A stretch of 64,000 bases of DNA from Aquilaria yunnanensis (GCA_039654915.1 CM077594.1:71728393-71792392); one strand, 5' to 3'; counted from the first letter of the stretch, positions 10,837 through 22,006 are shown. Translations and numbers: made by a program. Notes: generated by a model not told the origin, from the sequence alone.

Positions 10837-11809
10837 TGATAGCCAAAGGCTATTGCCTCCTCGGTAGTAACTCCCTGCCAGAATATTGGCCGAGGAGTCT
10901 GACGTCACCCAAGAGAGGATCTTTTTACTGACCTCGGAAGGTGCGAAGTCAAACACTATGAGCTCGAGACTTCGGTTAGCTCGTCAGGAATTCCGAGGAC
11001 AACACCGTCTCCATCGCGGGGCCAAACTGACCGTCTTCGGGTAAGAGAGCCATCTCTCTGAAGCAAGGAAGAATCTCCCCGAAGGCAGAGGCCCCGAAGA
11101 GGATCTTCCCCGAACCAGAAACACCTGAACAAGGGAATCCCCTAACTATGGGTGTGAGTCCCGAAGAAGGTGTTCATCAAGGGAGCTCCCAGAACTATGG
11201 GATAGATCCCAAAGGAGGTGCTCGCACCGAAGGACGGATAGAATCCGAAGAGGGTGCACACACTGAAGGGCGACCTCGCCCAGGGGACCTCGGGAGTACG
11301 GTATGAGCATTCAAGGAGCCTCTGACATGTCGCCCACAAGCCCTACACTTCACATCTGAACGGCGAACTGACACGCCGCAGCCCCTCCAGTCCTAACACA
11401 ACCTGTCCGGGTCCAGGGCTAAAGGAGGCTGCAAACGGCTGCCTGTCCCCTAGGTCCAAAAGTACAGATCAAATCCGACCGAACACGTGTCATGATCTGA
11501 ACGGACCAGCTACTCCTATAAATACTAGGAAATGGGACTGGGCAAAGGATGGGGCATTTTCCTCCCTCTGAGAAAACACAAAACAGGCAAGATACTTGAT
11601 CCCTCAGTGTTCTTCCACCACTTTCACTCAGAAAACTGACTTGGGCGTCGGAGGGTCCTCCCCGGAACAGCAAACCGGGGACCTCCTAACCTCTTCTTTG
11701 AGCTTTTCAGGCACACTCAGCTGGGAAACCAGAGCTCCAGGCGCTCGCCTCCTCAGGAAGTCTCTCCACCTGTCAACATGACAGCAAACGAAGATGCTTT
11801 GGGGCATCA
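10837..11809 (+). repeat. 3' LTR of element A
   Basis: 973 bp, the same ends as 683-1655, TATA box at 11517-11524. Followed by CAAAT (11810-11814), which pairs with ATTTA after the inverted LTR at 16418 and not with the CTCTC before 683. The flanking DNA on its right is the helicase gene, read on the minus strand. Confidence 0.95.
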
Positions 11810-11814
11810 CAAAT

Positions 11815-13621
11815 CAAAATTATGGGGAATGACTGATCAGTTATCCAAAGGTACCCCATTAACAATCATGAAATGGTTATCTCTCATTCTTCTATACATA
11901 TGGAATCCATCTTTAGTTAATATTGTCTCATGTTGAAATGAGCGTGGGTAATGGTTTGAGCATATGCTATTAATCATACATTGGTAGCGGGTGTCGCATG
12001 ACAGCATTATATCCCACTCGATCTGAATCTTTATTCGGGATCTCTGCCAAGATTAGACGATTAATTTTGTGTGGACTGTTTAGCTTGTCATCAGGATAAA
12101 GGAAGAGAGCTATATGTGCATGCGGTAGACCACATTTTTGGAATTCAATAGTGCAAATGTCTGCAAGAAAATTATTTATAGGATGGGAATATTTGGAACA
12201 GATTTTTAAGATAATAGAAATGGATATTTGTAAGCACATAAAAGTGCAGTACTTCCAATAACACGTCCAAAGTGTTTTCCCTTTGTAATATCTTTCCAAA
12301 ATTGCTGCAATTTCATCATGAAAACGTGGTCAATTACATCAGGTCTATCTTCAGGTGGTTGGCCAGGAATAAGTTGAAGTAAGTGACTGATTTCTGGCCA
12401 CTTTGGATTGCAAGTAAAGGTGATGAATAAATCAGGATAACCTTTAATGCGACATAATGCCATGCAGTGCTGGTAATTCTGAATCATGTATCTTGGACCA
12501 CCAACAAATGAAGATGGGAGAATGGTTCATTTCCCAAACAAAGAGGCATCTGTGTTACCCCTATTGACTGCACCCTATACACCATAAAAAATTTCAGCAT
12601 GGAACCGATCTCTGTGTCTTCTAAGCCAACTAAAATGTGATTCAAGGGTCACATAGTAAGTATCGACAACATATTCTTGGAACAATCTACCACCTCGGAG
12701 TATTAAGGAGTGAAAAAAACTATGTTGCTAGAATTGGATGGCGTAGAACTCCCTTGAAGTAACTGTACCTGAAGAAATAAGCTGCCCATCCGTTGTTACA
12801 TAAGTAATCTCTAAATGGTACTCATCCTCTCTGTAAACCAAGAACAATGGAAAATGTAAGGCACAACGTTTCGGGTGGAAAAAATCTATGGTACGAGGTT
12901 CTGAATTCCATTGGTACAACAGTATAGCTCGATGATTTCCAATATCCTCATCAATACCATCAAAAAGTCCAACAACCTCATTTGATGTTGGCAAGTTATA
13001 TTGTCGATCTCGTGCCAGAGAACTAAGAAGTTGTATCCTTACTAGAGGCAATGTGGTATCAGGCAATCTATCTCTTGCCACCCAGAAAAATCTAACCAAC
13101 TGATTATGCGCATCAAATAAGTGTATGAGTCCGTTAATTATCATCTGATCATACTCAGTGTAGTTGCCATCACCGAAACTCATGATACGGTTGTGTGTCT
13201 CATTTTCAGTGTCATAGATATAGAGTTGTGCAAATCAAGGATGATCACTATTGTTAGGGTACAAAGATCCAATTTGGTGGTCATTTATGCCAGAAGATCT
13301 AAAAGTTGGAGGCCACTGTCCATTATGTGTGCTCCAATCAACATAAGCACCGGTTGAGGTGAAAGAAAATCAAGAATTAATTTCACGAATGTGCCTCCTG
13401 AAGTATCTTGACAACCCATCCCCATTTAAAAAGGTTTGAAAGAAATTCTGGTGGTGGAGGAGAATGTGGGATAGAAACCTTCCCTTTCTAGCAGCACAAG
13501 GAGAATTCAAGGTTGGTAGGGTTCAGTGACTTATTGCTTCTCTCTTCGTACCATACAGTGGCACCACAGTGACAACAAATGTTTGTTGGATGACCTAAAT
13601 CCCCATATGGAAAACATGTTC
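11815..13621 (-). pseudogene. Helitron Rep/helicase, N-terminal half
   Basis: Reading the minus strand: a Cys/His cluster (CCHCGATVWYEERSN, near 13560), then FAQLYIYDTENE (about 13210), the block VRFFWVARDRLP to GQLISSGTVTSREFY (13183-12728), ITFTCNPKWPEI (about 12420) and the Rep HUH motif GLPHAHIALFL (about 12115-12135). The last readable codons, PHNFDL, end at 11810. The next residues of the family (LGARYDYHVNVE) are on the plus strand from 16419. Several stops and frame changes (for example near 12230 and 11850) make it a pseudogene. The family nicks and rejoins Helitron ends (Rep) and unwinds DNA (Pif1-type helicase). Confidence 0.88.
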
Positions 13622-13865
13622 CTGTCATCGGAAGAAATGTAAGGGAGAAGATAAAAAAGTGTTAAACTATGATTAATGTGTAAGGTATAGCGGTATACTT
13701 TCAAGCTCAGTTGAGTGAAAGGGTTCCTGCTGAGAAGTTGATCGTTGATGGCAGTCATTAAATGGGGCAAGTATAACAGATGAGGTATGAATTAGTAACT
13801 GAGGAATGTGACTTCGAAACAACCGAGATAAGGGAAAGAACATATATGTGAAGTGAAAATCATAC

Positions 13866-14300
13866 CTCCACTACCCATTGGTAAAACAGGTACAGGTGAC
13901 AGTGGTACAGGTATCAAGCGACGAGACATTGTTCTTTGCTTCTTTGGATGTTCCACAGTAGTGCACGAGGTCTCACCAATTTCAAAAGTTCTTCGAGGAG
14001 AATGGGTAGTTGATGAAGGAGGTGTAACAATATTGGTATGACAAACACGTCCATTACTAAGAACATTAGAATGTGTAAGAGGTGTTGGCTGGAGTCAATT
14101 TATTATATTAAGCAATGGAGGTCTAGATGATAAATGGTTATTAGGTAGAGGAGAGTTATGAGATTAATTTTGTGGAACTGTGGGATCTGTGTTAGAAGTG
14201 ACTGAAGATTGATTTTGGGTAGGAGGACACCTAACTGCATGGCGTCGTTATAGATGAAGGACTCTTCGAACATAAGAGTCCATATGGGCAAGGAGGAAAA
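13866..14300 (-). pseudogene. Upstream exon of the Helitron Rep/helicase gene
   Basis: Minus-strand reading rich in Ser, Thr, Pro and Asn (TPPSSTTHSPRRTFEIGE, SSVTSNTDPTVPQN) and ending in VLPMGSGG. A GT-AG intron fits at 13865-13622 (244 bp; donor GGAG/GTATGA, acceptor GATGACAG), joining in frame to GTCFPYGDLGHPTNICC of the next exon. Low-complexity N-termini before a Cys/His cluster are common in plant Helitron proteins. Two stops are present (near 14185 and 14100). Confidence 0.55.
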
Positions 14301-14641
14301 CTCACGTGTAAATCCTATATTATTAATTGGGGAAATAAAGTAGAAGACTAAATTCAGTATCAAATACCATATAAGATAATAATGAACTTTAGATCTTTAA
14401 ATTAGGGAATAATATTAAAGTGAAACAAATAAAGTAGGAATGAAACATGAAGTAGTACCATAAAAATGATCACCAAAGAAAATAAACACCTAAGACAATA
14501 TTAAAGTGGCACAAATATGAAAGTGAAACAAATAAGGAACAATATTAAGTGAAACAAATAATGTAGGAATGAAACATGAAGTAGTACCATAAAAGTGATC
14601 ACCAAAGATGATAAACACCTAATAACTATAGAACTAAAATA
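14301..14641. other. AT-rich stretch, no gene seen
   Basis: Contains a diverged local duplication: TGAAACAAATAA(a/t)GTAGGAATGAA and ATGAAGTAGTACCATAAAA occur at about 14425-14480 and again at 14548-14600. Probably Helitron intron or spacer. No RNA gene recognised. Confidence 0.4.
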
Positions 14642-14939
14642 GCCATCTACTGAAACCTATGTAGCATGACAACGAAATGACGAATCTCATCATCTACGAC
14701 ACACTCATCACACAACCTAGGATCATCTATCTCATAATAGCTCTCACTCCAATTATTCAAACGGGGAGTAGTGATGATGCCATGGACGCACATGCCACAT
14801 TTTTTACGAAGAAGTTGTTGATCAACGGTTTCAAAAAACACCTCACATTTTTGCTTAGGCCACCTTTGAACAATTACTCCAATTCTGTAATTAGCTTCAT
14901 TTTGAAGCTCTTGAATACGGCTCCCCCAACCTGTTCATT
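14642..14939 (-). pseudogene. Unknown reading frame, possibly a Helitron exon or a captured gene piece
   Basis: About 98 codons open on the minus strand: SRIQELQNEANYRIGVIVQ (short coiled coil), then KKCGMCVHGIITTP and DPRLCDECVVDDE, ending in a stop at about 14642. Two CxxC pairs suggest a small metal-binding fold. I do not recognise the family. It lies upstream of the helicase in gene order, between the Ser/Thr-rich exon and LTR B. Frames further upstream (to about 15097) are broken. Helitrons often pick up host exons, which is one explanation; an ordinary 5' exon of the Helitron gene is another. Confidence 0.35.
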
Positions 14940-15168
14940 CTTGGTTTTAAGGTTAGAAATATATTCAATGCTTCATTTAATATGGAAATGGCCATTAACT
15001 CCACCAAGGATGGCGTACAGGTACTTAGCCACGAAAATCCCACAGAGAGATGAGAGATAGTGATGCGCATCCGGTTAGGCGGAGCCAGCATCTCCATTAT
15101 TGTGCAGTGGTATGGGAAGTAGGGGCTCCTGGATGGACACGAAGGTACCCTGAGAGGGTTACCTGAAG

Positions 15169-15440
15169 TGATGGCTGGTAGCTTCGGATATTGTGCTGGT
15201 GAGTACGGAAAAGGCTCCCGACACGGGAGAGAACCCGGAGCGAAGATCCTTTAGAGACACCTGGCTGAAACACTCAGAAAATAGGGGTTAGGAGGCCCTC
15301 GGGGTGGATTCTCGGGGGGGAACCTCTGACGCCCAAGTCAGTGCTTTGATAAAGCGAAAGGGGCGCAGTAATAACTAATAGAAACGCTTGCCTAGCGCGT
15401 CTTTCTGAGGGCTGAAGGGAGAGTATTCAGGCGTAGAGAG
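15169..15440 (-). repeat. 3' (R-U5) part of Tat-like LTR family B
   Basis: On the minus strand it reads like the end of LTR A: an ACTGACTTGGGCGTC core, a CTCCTAACC block, a GTTTCAG block, and an end ATCCGAAGCTACCAGCCATCA that mirrors the coding end of LTR A. The right part of LTR A has the same landmarks, but overall identity is low, so this is a separate family. It is taken as the other half of 1-682 because of the shared CTCTC duplication. The left end (15169) is inferred from the CATCA terminus. Confidence 0.55.
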
Positions 15441-15445
15441 GAGAG
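15441..15445 (-). repeat. Target-site duplication, GAGAG (reverse of CTCTC at 678-682)
   Basis: Immediately precedes the inverted LTR. It matches in reverse complement the five bases before LTR A at 683. Confidence 0.7.
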
Positions 15446-16418
15446 TGATGCCCCAAAGCATCTTCGTTTGCTGTCATATTGACAGGTGGAGAGACTTCCT
15501 GAGGAGGCGAGCGCCTGGAGCTCTGGTTTCCCAGCTGAGTGTGCCTGAAAAGCTCAAAGAAGGGGTTAGGAGGTCCCCGGTTTGCTTTTCCGGGGAGGAC
15601 CATCCGACGCCCAAGTCAGTTTTCTGAGTGAAAGTGGTGGAAGAACACTGAGGGATCAAGTGTCTTGCCTGTTTTGTGTTTTCTCAGAGGGAGGAAAATG
15701 CCCCATCCTTTGCCCAGTCCCATTTCCTAGTATTTATAGGAGTAGCTGGTCCGTTCAGATCATGACATGTGTTCGGTCGGATTTGATCTGTACTTTTGGA
15801 CCTAGGGGACAGGCAGCCGTTTGCAGCCTCCTTTAGCCCTGGACCCGGACAGGTTGTGTCAGGACTGGGGGGGCTGCGGCGTGTCAGTTCGCCGTTCAGA
15901 TGTGACGTGTAGGGCTTGTGGGCGACATGTCAGAGGCTCCTTGAATGCTCATACCGTACTCCCGAGGTCCCCTGGGCGAGGTCGCCCTTCGGTGCGTGCA
16001 CCCTCTTCGGATTCTATCCTTCCTTCGGTGCGAGCACCTCCTTCGGGATCTATCCCATAGTTCTGGGAGCTCCCTTGATGAACACCTTCTTCGGGACTCA
16101 CACCCATAGTTAGGGGATTCCCTTGTTCAGGTGTTTCTTGTTCGGGGAAGATCCTCTTCGGGGCCTCTGCCTTCGGGGAGATTCTTCCTTGCTTCAGAGA
16201 GATGGCTCTCTTACCCGAAGACGGTTAGTTTGGCCCCTCGATGGAGACGGTGTTGTCCTCGGAATTCCTGACGAGCTAACCGAAGTCTCGAGCTCATAGT
16301 GTTTGACTTCACACCTTCCGAGGTCAGTAAAAAGATCCTCTCTTGGGTGACGTCAGACTCCTCGGCCAATATTCTGGCAGGGAGTTACTACCGAGGAGGC
16401 AATAGCCTTTGGCTATCA
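15446..16418 (-). repeat. Third copy of LTR A, inverted
   Basis: Exactly 973 bp, minus strand, TGATGCCCC...GGCTATCA as read on plus. At most sites where the two LTRs of element A differ it agrees with 10837-11809 rather than 683-1655. It stands alone, with no internal region. Flanks: GAGAG on the left, ATTTA on the right. TATA on the minus strand at 15738-15731. Confidence 0.95.
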
Positions 16419-18935
16419 ATTTAGGTGCTAGGTATGACTATCATGTCAACGTTGAGTTGACAAACAAAGACATGTGCATCAAGTACTTGTCAAAATATGT
16501 TTGCAAAAGACCAGATATGCCAATTGTTCTCTTAGAACCTAGTCACACAACTGATCCCGATAGGATCAGAACAAATCGGAATGACCATGATGAGATCAGG
16601 CAATATATGGATTGTAGATTTGTTTATGCTTCTGAAGCATGTTGCCATATTTTTGGGTTTCTAATACATAACCATCATCCAGCCATTGAAAGGTTTTCCT
16701 TTCATTTGCCTGGTGGGCAAAATGTCATTTATGATGAGGGTGATGACCTCTGAGATATGGTTCGTGCTCATCAAGAAAGCATGACAAAATTTGATTCTCA
16801 TGGTGATTTTGCAAGAACACTTACTTATGTCCAATTCTCTAAACGGTTCATATGGAATAGGCAGACAAAAAGATGGACACGTCATCGGAAAGGGTGAAGT
16901 GTAGGGAGAATATATTTTGTTCATCCTACTGCAGGATAGAAATTTTACCTTCGTATGCTCCTCAACATTGTTAAGGGGGCAACATCATATGAACAGATTC
17001 GTACCATTAACAGAGTTACGTATGATACTTTTAAATATGTTTGTTTTGCATTGGGTTTTCTTGAGGGTGATGGAGAGTGGCATCAGTGTATTCGTGAAGC
17101 GGCGTAATGGGCATCTGGAAATCAACTGAGGGAGCTATTTGTTACTTTTTTAATCTTCTGCAATGTCGATCATCCGTTGCAGTTGTGGACTTGTAATGCT
17201 CCTTTGTTATCTGAAGACATCTTGCATCTACAAAGGAGGATATGCAACAACTCTGAACTAATTATGACAGATGTTGAGCAATATAACTACGTACTTAACG
17301 AGATTGAAGAATCCATGAACAGAGTTGGGCGAAGTTTGAGGGAATTTAACAATATGCCTTATCCTAAGGTTGACCCTATAATGATTGGGGAAAACTCTTT
17401 ACTGATTGTGCAACTAAACTATAATAGACCTGCTTTGGCTGTGGAACATGATCAATTGCTCAGTCATCTTAATGATGGTCAATGCCAAATGTACTTTACC
17501 TTGATTCATGCCGTAGAATCACGTACTGAAGGCTTTTTTTTTTGTGCATGGAAGCGGAGGGATTGGTAAGACATTCTTGTGGAAGACAATTATTTCAAAG
17601 CTACGGTCTTCTAGGAAAATTGTTCTCCCCGTAGCATCTTCTGGAATTGCAGTTCTCCTTTTACTGAGAGGAAGAACGGCTCACTCAAGGTTTAAGATAC
17701 CTATTCCTATTGATGATACATCAGTGTACAACATAAAATGATCTACCCTATTGGCTGACGTAGTTTGTAATACCAGTTTGGTGATTTGGGATGAAGCACC
17801 CATGGCACATAGGCATGCATTTGAGGCTGTGGATCGCACATTTCATGGTATCCTTAGTATTGTTAATCCAACTGCAATGACCAAGGTATTTGGAGGTATA
17901 CCAGTTGTTCTTGGTGCTGACTTTAGCCAGATTTTACCGGTTGTTCCACACGGTAGTCGTACTAAAATTGTCCATTCTTCGGTATTGTCATCCTCACTTT
18001 GGGCACATTTTAAAATTTTCACTCTCACAGAGAACATGCAATTGTAGAATTCTTTGTCACCAGCTGTCTCCTTATTCAATGACTGGATCATGAAAATGGG
18101 GGATGGTTCACTGCCTGCACGCCTAAACTCAGAGGATGAGGGTGAACCTACTTGCATTGACATACCCTAAAATTTCTTGATTCCTGCATCTGGGGATCCT
18201 ATAGGTGACATTATTGCATCCACATATCCTGATTTAGTTGGAAGGTATGAGAATTTGGACTCTTTGAGAGAGTGAGCAATTATATCATCAACGAATGATG
18301 TCATGGATCAGGTGAATGATCGTATAATTAGTCTCCTTCCTGGTCAGATGCAGACATTTTTTAGCGCGGATAAGGTCTCACCAGTCTCCGATAATTTTGA
18401 CACACATTCTACCTTAGACTTTACAGAGTACTTGAATACTTTCAAGTTTTCTGGTTTTCCAAATCATGAGCTACGTCTGAAGCCCCATGTGCCAGTCATG
18501 TTGCTTTAAATTTTGAATCAATCACTCGGTCTATGCAATGGCACTCAATTGGTTGTGACACGTTTAGCTGAGAAGGTTATTGAAGCTAAAATCATCACAG
18601 GTTTCAATTCAAGACATCAATTTTTCATCCCTCGTGTTCAAATGGTCCCTTCTGATAGTGATCTGCCTTTTTGTTTTTATCGGCACCAGTTCCCAGTAAA
18701 GGTTTGCTTTGCTATGACCATAAACAAAAGTTAGGGCCAAACATTGAACTATGTTGGTCTCTATCTTCCGCAACCAGTTTTCAGCCATGGTCAGCTTTAT
18801 GTCATTGGTTCTCATGTAACCAGCCCATCTAGTTTTTGTCTCATATTCGAAGGAGATGACCCCCGTACCACTTCATCAACAAGGAATATTGTCTACCGTG
18901 AAGTCTTCCAGCGTTTGAGTCAGCCAGTCCCCTAG
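16419..18935 (+). pseudogene. Helitron Rep/helicase, C-terminal half
   Basis: Begins LGARYDYHVNVE and includes the Rep tyrosine motif KYLSKYVCK (about 16482-16508). The central region (FVHPTAG, LRMLLNIVKGATSYEQI) carries stops. Helicase Walker A GSGGIGKT is at about 17548-17571, just after a run of ten T (17532-17541) that shifts the frame by one. HSRFKIPIPIDD follows, then Walker B LVIWDEAPM (about 17778-17804), FGGIPVVLGADFSQILPVVP, LGLCNGTQLVVTRL (18525-18566) and the last motif LPQPVFSHGQLYV (18770), ending PVP-stop at 18935. Pif1-family DNA helicase fused to Rep. Stops near 16752, 16896, 17106 and 18047 show long decay. Confidence 0.9.
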
Positions 18936-19129
18936 GTCAATTGTGTATGATAATCGTAAATGTCTTTACCTTCATTGCATGTCCATCCTATTGCCATTAC
19001 CATCATGCCCTATTTATATTTTTGATTTCATCATTTAACCCATAGTATTTTTTCTCCCTCTCAACTAAAATCTATGCTTTATTCATTGTTTATTGTTAAT
19101 ACATTTTCAAATGGTGCATCAGATAACAT

Positions 19130-21830
19130 ATATCAACCAATTGACCCCTCTAAGTTATAGATGGACTATAAAGGTCCGTATAACCCATATGTTGAATGCT
19201 ATAAATAGTACTACTTCTGAGTCATACCAGCTGGCAATGATTTTGCTCGATGAAAAGGTTTGTTATTGATTCATATTTGTCATCTTTTACTTTTAATAGT
19301 TCGTTAATTCGAATTAGAACAGTATTTCAACTATGTATTTATATCGCCTTACTTCAATGTTAGAAGGATCATATCCATGCGATGGCTTACAAGTCCATTG
19401 CTCCTACATTTAACTCAATGTTGCAAGAGGGAAATGTTTACACAATTTCCAACTTCAGCGTCGATAGAGTTGATTGAGGGTACAGACCTGTCGCAAATGA
19501 ATATAGAATTCGATTCTATGCTAACACACGGGTCACTTTGGTCTCTATACCTGTACCTCAAATACAGTAGCACAAGTTTGAGTTCGTGCCTTTTGATCAG
19601 ATCCAAATGCGCTACCCCGCCAAAATATAGCTATGTGGTACACTTATCCATTTTTGCTTTACTTTTTCTTTCTTTTATTGACAATTTTTGTGTTGGTTGA
19701 GTATATGTTTTACACTACTAGATGTTTTTGGGAAGCTTATTCAAATAGGACACATCATAGATGTGAAAAGAATGGATGGGTCTATTACAGACCAACGCAT
19801 GATTATGTTACAAAACTTGAGGTGAATAACTTACTACCCACATATACACATCTGATTAGTGTACCGTCTAATATAGTTTTGTGTTTCCTTTCTTACCCAA
19901 TTACAATATTACAGTGGCTCGAGTATCGAAATAATTTTTTGGGGAGATCAGGCTAACCTACTGGATCATGACTCACTTAAGAACTCCTCCACCCATAGCA
20001 TTCTTGTCATCACTTCCACTTTTCTGAAGACATGTCATCGTAGGATATTTTACCATTATAGTGAGAAATATACTATACCCTTTTACTTCATACTATATCA
20101 CAACTAAATAATTTGCAGGAAAGTACAATTTGTCCTCCACTTCAAGTACAAAGTGTATCTTAACCCTAAGGTTGAAGAAGTACACATGTTTCTTGAATCG
20201 TACGAACTCTCATTCTTTTCCCCTAATCTCCCTTCATTTTTTAATACCACATGTATTTTGTTTTGATATTAATCTACTACTTCTTCTAATATTTTAATTT
20301 TTTTCTTTTATTTGTTATACAATTTGTTACATCTTAGGCCATCACTTCAACCAACTGTTGTTGCTAAGTTAACTCCTCTTCCAGTTCCACAGCGCCCACC
20401 ACGTCAGTGAATTTATGGGCATCATCGGATGATATCTGAGCTTAGGGATCTCCTTTCACTTGGGCCCCAACTCATGAGTTTAAAGTTGCTTTATAATTTA
20501 CATGTATGTTAAGCAATATCATTTCCATATGTATTTCACAAACCTTCTCCGAACATTTTCACAGGATAACAAATATGTGTCGTGCAATTGTTACTCAAGT
20601 CATTACTGAACGTGGGTGGTCATACCAAGCATGTCAAAAATGCTGTAAAAAGGTCGAACCCATTCGTTTTACCTTCATTTGCCACAGCTGCAACATAGTG
20701 AATCACAAACCCCCATTGCGATATATATACATTCTCGATTTTCCTTCAAACAATTTTGCACCCTCCATCATTACTTCACTATATTAGTAATACTGTTTCA
20801 CACTAATGTGATTTAGGCACAAAGCAATTGTCAAAGTTGTTGATGCTTCTGATACTGCCTTATTTACAAAGCTTGGCACTGTCGCTGTGAAATTCTTTGG
20901 TTGCGCGGCATCTTTTCTTCAGACATTAATTTAATCGGTTTTGTTCAACATTGTTCTTGTCTAACTTCAATTCCTACCATGTACATTATACCATTAACTT
21001 CTTATTGTATATTCCTGCTTCTAATGCATGACACTATATATAGGAAAATGGCCTAGGTAAAGTTGAAGAGAAATTCTAGCAATCAGTAAATTGTGACCTA
21101 ATTTTGGAAACTGAGTTGACTTCTTTCTACTTCCAAAACATGACTGCCCCTATAACTATTAAAAAAATTTATACTATTGACCCTAGAGAGGAGGAGCTAG
21201 CCTTTCACTTGAAGGAATGCCTCGTATCGTGCTCTTTCCTTCCTTCTGTTGTGTCATTTTCTACCAATTTCTTGCACTTCTCTTGTTCAACCTTACGATT
21301 CCAATTTACAGGTACCCTGCTGCCAGCTGAGTCTCCTTTCTCTTGTTTGCCAAACCGTCTGCTCAGTAGAATCAGTACCTTATACATGAGAACTGAAGTT
21401 CTATGAGGGTCTATTTTCTTCTTTAACTACTCATTTCATTCATTTCTTACATTATATATGTTACCATAATTTATTTCAAATATTTCAGACAATCCAGTTC
21501 TTCTACGACTTTACCTGATCAAACTTCATCCTTTCCATCATTTTCCACAAATGAGATTAAAGTTGCAACCATCGTGTGTGTACATTATTTATCCACTTCT
21601 TTCAATTACATTGCTTTAATGTTGTCACACTACTTACATACCTTTGCCACAGGTTGGACCTTCATGACAACCCACGAGGTTTACATCCTAAAAAAATGGA
21701 CTTCCCATTTGATGCAAAGTTACTTGCCGCACATGAAATGTAATTTCTTTCCCATTTTCTCTTTTTTTTACTATAATTACTGTACCATGTCCTATGAATT
21801 CGATATTATGCTATTACATTTACCTACATA
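19130..21830 (+). pseudogene. Helitron RPA-like single-strand DNA binding protein, eroded, with introns
   Basis: Pieces in order: WTIKVRITHMLN (about 19154-19190) and MILLDEK, an OB-fold start as in DUF223/RPA1-like proteins; AYKSIAPTFNSMLQEGNVYTI (19385-19450); a zinc-ribbon piece RGWSYQACQKCCKKVEP with FICHSCN (about 20612-20700), as in the C-terminal DNA-binding fold of replication factor A; then KAIVKVVDASDTALFTKLGT (20820-20885). AT-rich spacers between the pieces look like introns. Plant Helitrons often carry an RPA-like gene beside Rep/helicase, and the position just downstream fits. Stops and frame changes throughout; exon limits were not resolved. Confidence 0.65.
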
Positions 21831-21977
21831 CTAATTTTAGCTTTCCTTATTTCAATAGGCTATTCTTACTCAAAGATTGTGATGTTGCGACTAAGTTCCC
21901 AAACATGAATTAGCCTCACTATACCTTCACATTAGCTTTTTCTCTTAATTATAAAACTATTAATTTTGCACAGTGAT

Positions 21978-22006
21978 CCCATCCATTTGACGGGTTATGA
22001 AACTAG
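21978..22006 (+). other. Helitron 3' terminus: hairpin and CTAG
   Basis: Stem CCCATC (21978-21983) and GACGGG (21989-21994) with one A-C mismatch around loop CATTT, then TTATGAAA and CTAG at 22003-22006, followed by host T. Plant Helitrons end in a GC-rich hairpin about 10 bases before CTRR and insert between A and T. The mismatch fits one G to A change in an original CCCGTC. Confidence 0.8.

Larger units (their letters stand above)
683..11809 (+). mobile_element. Full-length Ty3/gypsy Tat/Retand-type element (element A)
   Basis: 11.1-kb retrotransposon with two 973-bp LTRs (683-1655 and 10837-11809; TG...CA ends, roughly 97 percent identical by eye). Order: LTR, PBS, gag, protease, RT, RNase H, archaeal-type RNase H, integrase, 3' tandem repeats, antisense gene, more tandem repeats, polypurine tract, LTR. 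The second RNase H and the antisense extra gene are marks of the Tat lineage. Gag-pol is one frame of 1843 codons broken only by stops at 3253 and 4381, so it is recent but dead. Its two outer flanks do not form a target duplication, because the right flank was exchanged with a third LTR by an inversion. Confidence 0.92.
11810..22006. mobile_element. Helitron, split and partly inverted
   Basis: Rolling-circle transposon carrying a Rep/helicase gene and an RPA-like gene. The N-terminal half of Rep/helicase is on the minus strand (11815-14300) and the C-terminal half on the plus strand (16419-18935), separated by LTR B and LTR A material (15169-16418). The RPA-like gene and a canonical 3' end follow. 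The 5' end (TC...) was not found; it may lie left of the window or have been lost. All genes are eroded, so the copy is not autonomous. Confidence 0.85.

Noticed and set aside
683..11814. Element A as a simple insertion with lost target duplications
   Set aside because: The flanks CTCTC and CAAAT do not match each other, but each matches, in the right orientation, a flank of the third LTR at 15446-16418, so an inversion explains them better than mutation.
12728..13183. Separate minus-strand gene of 151 codons
   Set aside because: It is an inner block of the Helitron Rep/helicase (VARDRLP, RQYNLPTSNEVVGL), continuous with blocks on both sides.
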